Positions 55,960 through 64,000 of a DNA stretch of 64,000 nucleotides are shown here, in pieces. The DNA is taken from assembly GCA_963377175.1 (NCBI GenBank), contig CAUJNA010002846.1, positions 7,501 through 71,500 on the forward strand, written 5' to 3'. The position numbers and the translations under genes are program-made. Below the pieces are notes generated by a model. That model searched no databases. It had not been told where the DNA came from and saw only the letters and a program-made list of their open reading frames with translations. This DNA comes from Effrenium voratum. Taxonomy: Eukaryota > Sar > Dinophyceae > Suessiales > Symbiodiniaceae. The number at the start of each line of letters is the position of its first letter. Position 1 is the stretch's first letter.

Positions 55960-56096
55960 CTCAAACTGCTTGAGCTCCTCCTGGAAAATCTTCTGCTGCA
56001 TACGTTTGAGTGCCTCCTTCCGTGCCTTCTTCCGAGCTTCCGCGTCCAAAGGCACTTCGACTGGCTCAGGATTGAACTCTAGGGTGCCCGCTGTTC
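55960..56096 (-). CDS. Candidate internal exon, coiled-coil-like (gene B or another)
   Basis: Minus strand, 137 nt, between an AG acceptor (TCGCGCCCTCCAG^GA) and a GC donor (CAGTTTGAG^GCGG). The peptide includes TAGTLEFNPEPVEVPLDAEA, RKKARKEALKRMQQKIFQEE and LKQFE. The second half is a highly charged amphipathic helix suited to a coiled coil. Third positions are mainly G/C and composition is clearly coding. The function is unknown. If the donor is not used the frame continues ADGKK into an A-rich tract. Confidence 0.6.
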
Positions 56097-56145
56097 CTGG
56101 AGGGCGCGATGCAATCGCAAGCAACTGTTTCAAACACGGTTCACT

Positions 56146-56247
56146 TCCATTTGGTTCAGACCCCTGGGAAAAATACACATATTTCCGCTAGTGATAGATT
56201 CAAAACCAACAGGGGAAAATAAAACAATACTCATTTCAGCAAATGGA
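56146..56247. repeat. R-C element, well preserved
   Basis: TCCATTTGGTTCAGACCCCT, ATATTTCCGCTAGTGATAGA, AAACCAACAGGGGAAAATAA and the right end CATTTCAGCAAATGGA. This is probably the best reference copy of the family. It lies 50 bp upstream of the exon at 55960-56096. Confidence 0.8.
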
Positions 56248-56321
56248 AGTTCAACAGTAATGAATTCCTTAACTGTTCCAATGATTCAAACGTGATGAGT
56301 GCTGCGCGATTTATTCTAGGG

Positions 56322-56455
56322 GTTGATTCCTTCAACCATTCTTTTCAACCATCGTTCTTTTCAAAATACGGATCCGTTTCCCTGGGTTTTTGATGGTTTC
56401 CTGAAAAGACGGATTCCTGGAAATCATGGAGGAAATGGAAGTTACCCCTAGATTT
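56322..56455. repeat. R-K interspersed repeat, copy 2
   Basis: GTTGATTCCTTCAACC, AACCATCGTTCTTTTC, TTTCCCTGGGTTTT, ATTCCTGGAAATCATG and TACCCCTAGA, as at 36078-36203. Confidence 0.7.
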
Positions 56456-57020
56456 ATTGAATGTTCGAAGCATGGTTTTTAAAAGTGATGTTTTCTTTCT
56501 CAGCTGTCCTTGGTTCAAAAGAATCGAACTATTTCTTCAATGCTTCAACATGGTTCAACAGTGACGAATTCTTTCTTGAATGTTCGCAACATGGTTCAAA
56601 CCACATGAAGTCTTTCTTAAATGTTCCAAACATTCAAAAGTGATGATTTCTTTCTCAACTGTTCCAAATATGCTTTGACAGTGATGAATTCTTTCTGACA
56701 TGTTACACATTTGGCTTAAAAGTGATGATTTCTTTCGGACATGTGCATGGTTCAAAAGTGATGATTTCTTTCTCAACTGTTCCAAGCATGCTTTAAGCGT
56801 GATGCATTACTCCCGTAAATGTTCCAAACATGGCTCAAATGTGATGAACTCTGTCCCAAATGGTTCGAGTATGCTTTCAACTTTGTGAATTGCGTCTTAG
56901 ATGTTCCAAACATGGTTCAAAAGTCATGAATGCTTTCTCAAGCATGATTCAAACGTGATGAATTCTGCCTGAGCTCTTTACTATGGTTCAAAAGTGACAC
57001 CCGTTTCTGAAGTGGTCGAA
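56455..57020. repeat. Degenerate minisatellite, about 45-55-bp units
   Basis: About ten imperfect units of the type ATGTTCCAAACATGGTTCAA, then AAGTGATGAATTCTTTCT. Unit ends vary, so the array is old. Short frames in it are not genes. Confidence 0.8.
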
Positions 57021-57431
57021 CCATGGTTTTAAGGTGATATCATTTCCCTCTGAACTGGGACACCTTCCATACCCGTGAACCATGTGCTTAACATGGGGCC
57101 AATTTGAAGCCACCTTTTCGATTAAATCTTTGCCAAATGCTCAAGGTGCCTACGTTTTGACTTCCCTAAGGGGCGGATTGTTTAACCATGTTCCGGTTGT
57201 CAAGGCCAACACGATGTAAGCCCCCATGCGTTTTTTCACAAGCTACTTTTTTCCTCTGAAATCAAAGGGGCGGACGGCTTTTCCACAAGCCCTGCCTTCC
57301 CATCTGCTTGCACCACTTCCCATGCGAAAATCACAAAACGGCTGCCGGCGGAGTTGAGCTTCAGCTGAGCGGCGGGAATGCACATGCGCAGAATGGGTGT
57401 CAAGGTTTCATGGCTACCAGTAACTTGGTTG
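57021..57431. other. No supportable gene
   Basis: Nothing recognisable. Confidence 0.35.
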
Positions 57432-57541
57432 GAATTAGGACCCCAGCAAAAAATATATATATATATATATATTTATGCCTGGCTAGTGGAAAACAAATGG
57501 GACCCCAAAAAAGCAAACAAATCAAAAAGGGGAGCTAATTC
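57432..57541. repeat. R-E interspersed repeat, copy 3, with TA microsatellite
   Basis: GAATTAGGACCCCAGCAAAA at the left, (TA)n, GTGGAAAACAAATGGGACCC, and GGGGAGCTAATTC at the right. Confidence 0.75.
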
Positions 57542-57548
57542 TGGGGAA

Positions 57549-57639
57549 TTAGAATAAGGGCACCCTTCTTTCTGTTGTCTGTTTTAGTAGCGGAACCCTC
57601 CCCCAAAAACGGGTAAAAGGGCACCACTGGGGGACCCAG
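57549..57639. repeat. R-B element, left-truncated
   Basis: TTAGAATAAGGGCACCC, TGTCTGTTTTAGTAGCGGAA and CACCACTGGGGGACCC. It starts within 10 bp of the end of the R-E copy and lacks its left inverted repeat. Confidence 0.7.
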
Positions 57640-57689
57640 ATGGGTATATAGCTGAGAGCCGCTGAATACTTAATAGATAGATCTATTTA

Positions 57690-57880
57690 TTACATATGTA
57701 TATGCGTATGCATTTATGTTCGTATGTATGTACGCATGTACATATGTATGTATGTACGTATACATTTATACGCATGCATGTATGTACGTACGTACGTATG
57801 TACGTACGTATGTACGTGATGTATGTATGCATATGTATGCATGTATGTAGATATATATATATATATACACACTATCTATA
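57690..57880. repeat. (ATGT/ACGT)n microsatellite
   Basis: Runs of GTATGTATGTACGTACGTA with a (TA)n end. Confidence 0.9.
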
Positions 57881-58167
57881 CGTATGTATATGGGTGGGGC
57901 ATTCTGGGCGTGTTTTTAAGGATACACCGAGGATATGACCGCAACAAGGTCGTAGAAGTTCTAAATATACTCCGCTGAGGGTTCATAAAACTTGAAGTCC
58001 CACCAGGAAAGCTTCCAGTAGTCTACAGACAACTTGGAACCAGCGGGACCTCGTGGCTCAGTTGCCCTCTCCATACCGCGGAGGCCCTAAACATACGCCA
58101 TATTGCAAGAACAAAAACCATACTCACCAACCATACGCATCCAACCACGCTCAAATAAGGCACCTCA

Positions 58168-58277
58168 CTTGGTTGATGTTGGAAGGAGAGCAAACATTTT
58201 GTTGCGGTTAAGTGCTTAAATTTCAACCACTAAATCACAATAAGCAAACATGTAAAATGTTTCCCAACAACAACCAT
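58168..58277. repeat. R-H interspersed repeat, copy 3
   Basis: GATGTTGGAAGGAGAGCAAA, CACTAAATCACAATAAGCAA and TTTCCCAACAACAACCATG. It lies less than 100 bp from the microexon at 58367. Confidence 0.7.
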
Positions 58278-58366
58278 GCTCAGCTGGTTTCGTTGTTTTC
58301 TTGCACTTGAACTTTCTCGTGCCACCAGCAAACACGACATGAACGCAAGAGCGACAAACTGCTCAC

Positions 58367-58417
58367 CTGAGCGTCGGCCGCGCCAGAGCCCCGCACTTGC
58401 AGCCGGCGTTCCCACTC
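58367..58417 (-). CDS. Candidate 51-nt microexon (gene B or another)
   Basis: Minus strand. A textbook acceptor with pyrimidine tract (GTATTCCTCCCCTAG^GAG) and a consensus donor (GACGCTCAG^GTGAGC) bound 51 nt. In the phase-0 frame this reads EWERRLQVRGSGAADAQ, with all but a few third positions G or C. It is among the best splice-site pairs in the window. The peptide is too short to identify. It lies 2.3 kb upstream, in gene sense, of the exon at 55960. Confidence 0.55.
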
Positions 58418-58443
58418 CTAGGGGAGGAATACCCTCACACGAC

Positions 58444-58552
58444 TCCATGGAAGCTCCCGAACGGACTGAAACCCGAAATGGAGGTGACAGGGTTCCATGG
58501 AAGCTCCCGAACGGACCGAAACCCGAAGCCCGAAACCCGAAATGGAGGACTC
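58444..58552. repeat. Two-copy tandem duplication, 50-bp period
   Basis: TCCATGGAAGCTCCCGAACG starts at 58444 and 58494. Each is followed by GACxGAAACCCGAA and AAATGGAGG. Confidence 0.85.
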
Positions 58553-59826
58553 GGTGACCCTTTTACGGTTAGTGGGGGAAGTCTCCGGCTCTCAGGGAGG
58601 GTGTTTTTGGAGTGGAATTCGGGGCTTCACGTCCAACTTTTGATTGCATAAAACAAATGGCCATGGGTCAAAATCCAAAATTCCGTATCCCCAGTGAACA
58701 TGGACCCAATCCAACCACTATGGGTGGTGCTCCTTGGTCTTGATCGCCAAATCATAGCCAGAATGATGGGTTTTGTGCCAAAGCAACAAATTCGAAATGG
58801 CCGTTCTCCTTTTTATGTGCCTTGAAACCAAACTTGAAATGGCTGCCTTCAAAAAATATCGCAACCCCAGATGGGCCGAGAGGGTGGTGTTTGAACCCGG
58901 AAGCAGAGGTTTGGCTGGGCTGTTCATGGAGGGCTGGGCAATCCTAGTTCATATTCGCTAGTGAGGAAACCAGTGAAAGGGGACCGCTTGCGTAATCCAG
59001 AGCGAGGATGCCATGAATTATCTTTGAACAGCCCACTTAAGGCCACACTTACGGCGAACTAAGCTCAAAATGGTGAGGGTGGTAGGAGCACTGAGAAACA
59101 CTTTATGGGAATTTGGAGCTTGTATAACCCTCCCCCACCCATTTTCGTATGACGCTACAGAACTCCACTTCTGGCTTGGGACTCAAACGGGGGAAACATA
59201 ATTTGTGGCACCCTTATCCTGGTTGGACACGCACTCAGACAACTACTGATTTTGCAGGGCACTGAAACGCGCGACTCAATCATTAGAATTAGGGTCTTGG
59301 TATCTTACAACCAAATTGAGCTATGACCATAGCAAAAAAGCAAAACGCCCCTGACTTCGGGGCTGAAACCTCAACTTCGGATTGGCTCCGAAACCCCGAG
59401 GTCCCCTTGACACATCGTGAGCCAAACTTCCCAGCTCCACTTCCGGGCCGATTTTGAAGTTCATTTCGCACCTAAGAAACCCTGGCGTTTCTCATGACCG
59501 GTACCTCTTTTCGTGAAAAAAAACCACAACAAACAACAACTCAAACCAACAACGCGCTTTGAAAGACTGCAAACAAAACCCGGGCCCGGGCAACCCCCGG
59601 ACTCTTGTAGGTTTCAGGGGGTCCATCCCGATTTCGGCCTCTCCCGCTCGCTCTCTGGGTCACTGACCAGATCGGCGCCTGGAGCCAACTAGACTCTCCG
59701 AATCTGACCCTCAAAAAATGGTTGGTCATGACCCAGAAAGATTCGGGTCAAATGGGCAACCATTTTTACATGGTCATGGAGGGTCTAGGTGGAGGTTTCA
59801 GAGTCTCTCTCCAAACCGTTTCTTGG
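58553..59826. other. No supportable gene
   Basis: Short frames on both strands, none with motifs or splice context. Confidence 0.35.
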
Positions 59827-59929
59827 TACTGTGGATGGTCGCGAGATCTGTTCGCACCACCTAGGACACCCGTTACCACGCGAGTTGGTATTTGCAGGGG
59901 AATCGAATTATTCCAGGGTTTCCACAGTA
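59827..59929. repeat. R-A inverted-repeat element, shortest copy
   Basis: TACTGTGGATGGTCGCGAGA at the left, TTCCAGGGTTTCCACAGTA at the right. The inner right part (TTTCGCAACCA) is deleted. Confidence 0.75.
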
Positions 59930-62153
59930 TCACTTAACCATGTTAGCCCGAGCTGAGTCGGATGTTTGGTTTTGCGAACACATCTTTGGGCGCTGGTATT
60001 GAAAGGGAAACCCAAAGAAAGCCCAAATCACATGTTGGTGGCTTCCTTTTGTCAGAGTGAAGGCCGGTACAGCAAACCGCTTTCCACTTTTTGGATGCTT
60101 TGAAACTCAACAAACAAATCATCCCAACAAATCCACCAAAATGGGGTTCGTATTTCTTTTGGTTTCAATACCAACCCCGGAAGATTTGGGGTGTTCGAAA
60201 AACCAGTTACACATCGTGATACCAAGGGTTTGGTTTCGTGGGCATGGTTATACAGGTTTATATGGGCCTTACCAACATGCCCCCAATGGACAACTTGGGC
60301 GGGTGTGGTTCATGGCAACAAAACACTCCCCGAACCATAGACTAATCTTGTCAGCTCACACATTCAACAGTTACATCGCTCCAAAAGACACCGTGTTGAA
60401 GTTAATTGTGCTGTTCAATTTACATAGCGCAAAACATCAGGACACCTGCGGTGCGACATTTGGCCCATTTCTTGGACATATCTGATCAGTGAACTACCCC
60501 TATGGGCGATATCAATGAGCCACAAAGGGATGGGTTCGCATCCAGATAAAGACGCGGATTTCGGGATTCCTTGCAGGATGCATCCAAAAGCCAGCGGCCT
60601 GCAAAAAAGAGGTCATTTGCTCGGTACCCTTGTCGGGTTGGCTGAAATAAACCACGAGGACATTGTGACAATTTTGGGGTCTCCTCATTCTGACCACATG
60701 GTTGTGGGTCAAAACCCTGTACCCCCGGTGACCATCAAATAGGTGGCAAATGGAATTTCCTCCCCCCCAAAATAGAGCCATTGGTTATGATGCATGGCCA
60801 CATACCTATTATGCAAGGGTTGAGAAGGAGCCAACGTTTCCCTGGACGAGGGTTCCGAGTCCCTGGTCGTGGTTGACCACAGACTGCTTACAACGTCAGG
60901 CCAGTCAAGTCCCGCTTCGCATGTGAAATAAGGAATGTTTGAGGCATAGTTGGGGACGAATCCTTGCGATGCCAAAAAGGGTCCACATGACTTCTGAAGC
61001 GGATTCACTTCTCGCAGAAAGTGATCACATAAAACCAGCAAACTCATCGTTAAACTCTTCCCTAAAACCAACCATCCCAAAACCCAATTTTCGCCAGCCA
61101 TGAAAAGACATGTTTGGGGGTTGGTGTGTTTCCCCAAGGCGTCCTGAGTGCTCAAACTCGGGTGGTACGATCAACAAGTTAACAGGGTGAGTTGGTTGAT
61201 GGGTGCGTGGGGGTGTCTCTTTTTGGGTAACCCCTTGTCTTGGGCCATTTCGCAAGGAAACAGAAGGAGAACCAACCCTAATTTTCAGACAGGTACGCCA
61301 ATTTGATTGTTCTTGAAAGAAATGACCGCCTCAAAAACATTTTCCAAATTCTCCTGTGGCTTAGAGAAGAGCATTCCAAAACCAAAGGGAACTTGGCAAT
61401 TCCCCACCTGTACAGAGCAGTTACTGCGAACCATCCCCTGCGTTGTCGTGCTTTTGGCTGTATCTGCTTTTGATGGTTTATTTTGGGGAATATCAAGAAA
61501 ACCATGTTTTTTGCACATTTGTGTGGCCAGCCGGTGCATTCCCAGCATTCCCGACATCTCTGGTATTTTGCGTGTCTGAAAGTCTTGAAATTTTGGATGC
61601 GAAGATTGTTGTGTGGCTGCATCCCTTGCATGTCCAGCATCCCCAGCATCACTTCCATGAAAAATGAAAACGGTCTTAAATCCCTTGCACCCCACTGGCG
61701 TCGGCGGATCGCGTAGCTACGCGATTTCAAGAAATAGATACATAAATGAATACATAAATGAATACATAAATAAGTGAATCAATCAATAAACACGTAAATC
61801 AATCAATCGATTAATAAATAAATGAATGAGTATACAACCAAATAAAAACAAGCAAGCAAACAAACAAACACCAAGCACAACTAAGGCAAGAGATTCATCA
61901 CTAGACATCCACTAAACAAACACTTAAACAAATACTTAAACAAGTAACACCATATGCACATCAACAAATACATAAATCTGTAGATGAACTCATGTACAAT
62001 ACATATACATATATTCATTCGGATGTACCACGTCGTGGAAACAACTCTTAACCGCCCCCTGGAAGATACCAGCCAATACAGAAAGTACAAGGCGATCCGA
62101 GCCGGTCGCCCCTGCTCATGGGGTTTGGGTTGGAACCATCTCCATCTCCAACA
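59930..62153. other. No supportable gene; AT-rich low-complexity tract near the end
   Basis: Open frames at 60057-60485 (plus) and 60709-61155 (minus) lack motifs. A degenerate AATACATAAATGA repeat covers about 61733-61870. Confidence 0.35.
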
Positions 62154-62236
62154 CACATGGGCGTGGCTCAAAATCAAGAGCCAGGGCTACCAAGGATTTA
62201 GTCTTAGGTTCCAGTTGCCAAGGTGCCATTTGGGTA
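62154..62236. repeat. R-J interspersed repeat, copy 2
   Basis: ACACATGGGCGTGGCTCAAA, AGCCAGGGCTACCAAGG and TTGCCAAGGTGCCATTTGGG. Confidence 0.65.
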
Positions 62237-62335
62237 CTTTTATTTCGGCCACAGCCATACTAGAAGGGATTCAACCACACAGCCCACACTGGGCGGCCCA
62301 GTTTCAAAGCAAGAATGCGAGCGGCAATCTTCTCT

Positions 62336-62448
62336 TTCATTTGCTTCTTGGCCCCCTGGAAAAATAAGACATATATCCAGTAGTGAAATCGATTTCCCTT
62401 TAAAAGCAACAAGGGCAAATAAAACACATTCATTTTTCAGCCAATAAA
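62336..62448. repeat. R-C element
   Basis: TTCATTTGCTTCTTGGCCCC at the left, TCCAGTAGTGAAATCGATTT and AAGCAACAAGGGCAAATAAA inside, a decayed right end TTTTCAGCCAATAAAAG. Confidence 0.65.
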
Positions 62449-63401
62449 AGTTCTCACACCACATTCGCGAAGCCTCGCGTTGACTTTTCTGTCACGCGTT
62501 ATGCTATCGAGCTTGGCCCAGTCAGTAAGTTGTCAAGCCCAGGCCATTTACCAGTCAAGCGGCTGTGGGATTAGAATTGATCTTGCTGGCAACCATTTTC
62601 GGGCAACCATTTTTTGATCTTGTCGTTGCTTGAGGGCAACCATTGTTGGGTTGCTTTTAAAGAGAAGCCGGGATTCACCCTCAAAAAGCTGACGCAGCCT
62701 AGCGCTTACCGACTGGGCTCGCGATACCGCAGGGGACTTCCCCCGGTGATGTTCATGTTGGAAACGCCGTCGTCTCCCCAGGCTCCGGAAAATGTTCTCA
62801 CCATGGACCTCCTTCAACCGCGAGCCATGGTTGAAATCCAATTTGAATGGAACAAACGGATCAACTGGTGGGAGATGTTCGGATTTCGGGGAAAGATTCC
62901 TTGTTCGGGTCAGAACTTTTCTGAGTCGGCGGTCGGAAGGTCGCTCCTGACATGCTAGGCTTCTTCCAGTTGCTTTTTGGCGCTACTCAGCCGCAAACTA
63001 CTCGCCAGTCATCATGCCCCACATCCAACCCATGAGAACAAATTTCACAACCATCTCAATGCCGTGGAGTGTATCACAAAGCCTAGGTGAATGTAACGAT
63101 GATAGTACATATAATAAATGACAACACATAGTTGACATGATTAAGACAAATAATGACGATAGTAACCAAGAATCATAACAACCACGTCAAAGTATCAGAA
63201 ACCCATTCAGTCTTTGCAAATGGAAGAATTCAGGCTCACTTTTGGAGCCGGGCATTGTTCGATGCACCAAAACTTTCTCCTCGACGGGATTTCGGCTTGC
63301 TCAGTCCGAAATCGAGTCGAATTCGGATACTTCGCTTGACGCTGCCCATAGCCGACCAAGTTCCAAGGTTCTGTTCGAAATCCAGGGCCGAATCACAAGC
63401 G
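62449..63401. other. No firm gene
   Basis: At about 62732-62840 a G+C-rich stretch follows a good plus-strand AG (GCGATACCGCAG) and reads LPPVMFMLETPSSPQAPENV. The minus strand is also open there, so I cannot decide. Confidence 0.25.
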
Positions 63402-63599
63402 CTACTCCGCTGAATCCCTCCGGTTGGATTTTTTTTCCGTCCGCGCTAAGTAAGACTCATGCAGCTCACAATCAAAGCGCAAAGTCCAATCTGACCGCGT
63501 AATCCGCACATCGCCAATGATTGGATTAGGTTTGAGCAAGTCGATCGATCGACGGGACTTAGCCAAGCTGTTTGGATGTTCGGCCCAGTGGTCAGCCAC
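63402..63599 (-). CDS. Unidentified minus-strand open frame
   Basis: It reads NSLAKSRRSIDLLKPNPIIG and DVRITRSDWTLRFDCELHES YLA. Composition is protein-like but codon use is not as G/C-biased as in the exons further left. It shares the short string R-I-x-R-S-D-W-T with the open frame at the window edge. The family is unknown. Plus-strand frames overlap it. Confidence 0.25.
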   Translation of the reverse strand: MADHWAEHPNSLAKSRRSIDLLKPNPIIGDVRITRSDWTLRFDCELHESYLARTEKKSNRRDSAE

Positions 63600-63661
63600 T
63601 GCGGCGATTTCTCCAATTAACAGGGTTAGCTCTACTACGCGGGGGATTTGGAAGTCTTAAG

Positions 63662-64000
63662 CTACCACTTGCTAACTTCGCCGAACCAGTATGAACTTTT
63701 TCTGGAAATGGGAAATTCACCAAATGATCCCACAACTTCTTCTAGGTTGAAAAGCTGGGATGTTCTTGTTTGTGACTGATCCGACCCTGAACAGGTTGAA
63801 CCCTTGTTGCTCGGGGGAAAATGAAGCAAAAAAGGGCCAACTAGGTCAGCCAAGGGGTTGAGTTCCGCGCCTAGAACCTCCATGTCTTTTGTTCTGGACA
63901 GCACAGGACTCGAAGCTCGTTGTGGTGGGCGGCGCACGGCTTGTCCGGAGGCCAAGTCGAGCCAAGCCTGTGTCCAGTCGGATCGCAGGATTCGAACCTT
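63662..64000 (-). CDS. Unidentified open frame running off the window edge
   Basis: The minus-strand frame is open from the window end to a stop at 63662 (about 112 codons). It includes RILRSDWTQAWLDLASGQAV, RRPPQRASSPVLSRTKDMEV and LGAELNPLADLVGPFLLHFP, ending SSYWFGEVSKW. It has no recognised motif. It may be an exon or part of a mobile-element reading frame. The 5' part is outside the window. Confidence 0.35.
   Translation of the reverse strand, partial: KVRILRSDWTQAWLDLASGQAVRRPPQRASSPVLSRTKDMEVLGAELNPLADLVGPFLLHFPPSNKGSTCSGSDQSQTRTSQLFNLEEVVGSFGEFPISRKSSYWFGEVSKW

Noticed and set aside
63955..64000. tRNA-like 3' end on the minus strand (GGTTCGAATCC near the window edge)
   Set aside because: The T-stem has a mismatch, the acceptor and discriminator look wrong, and the rest lies outside the window. 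The bases are also part of an open frame.

Overview
The window looks like nuclear DNA of a eukaryote with very sparse, intron-rich genes, most likely a dinoflagellate of the Symbiodiniaceae type. This is inferred from several things. Short exons with mostly G/C third codon positions sit in kilobases of repeat-filled intron. Several candidate exons end at GC or GA instead of GT donors. Every exon I can support lies on the minus strand, which fits the unidirectional gene order known in dinoflagellates. Microsatellites and short inverted-repeat elements fill the rest. There are no bacterial operons, rRNA genes or CRISPR arrays. Exon limits come from reading splice signals and reading-frame phase by eye, so all are provisional.

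Layout, following the minus strand from right to left. (1) About 64.0-63.4 kb: unidentified open frames running off the window edge. (2) About 58.4-36.4 kb: a series of short minus-strand exons, one of only 51 nt, with several neighbouring exons in matching phase. They belong to one or more unidentified genes, possibly ending at a stop near 36.37 kb. (3) About 25.9-17.2 kb: exons of a PI-PLC X-domain (PLC-like phosphodiesterase) gene, recognised by three motifs in the right order. (4) 15.9-14.4 kb: the one gene I can assemble completely, a three-exon, 352-codon secreted or Golgi nucleotide-diphospho-sugar transferase (GT77 / Nucleotid_trans type) with a DVD motif. (5) About 12.6-4.2 kb: exons of another unidentified gene, ending at a stop at 4.22 kb.

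Mobile and repeat DNA. At 26.6-27.4 kb a retroelement RNase H domain is cut in two, with the halves lying tail to tail on opposite strands and an in-frame TGA in one half. At least ten families of short interspersed elements, several with clear terminal inverted repeats, occur in 2-9 copies each. A composite repeat (a GCCGGC-containing marker, then a CTTT/TCTA microsatellite tract, then a roughly 40-bp minisatellite) is present twice in opposite orientations (28.4-29.3 and 48.6-49.6 kb). At 51.3-53.7 kb a self-complementary satellite of about 100 bp and a 13-bp array lie between two copies of the same CAT-rich sequence.

The genes do not form a visible pathway. They look like neighbours in a co-oriented gene array. 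I saw no dinoflagellate spliced-leader relic, complete tRNA gene or recognisable promoter.
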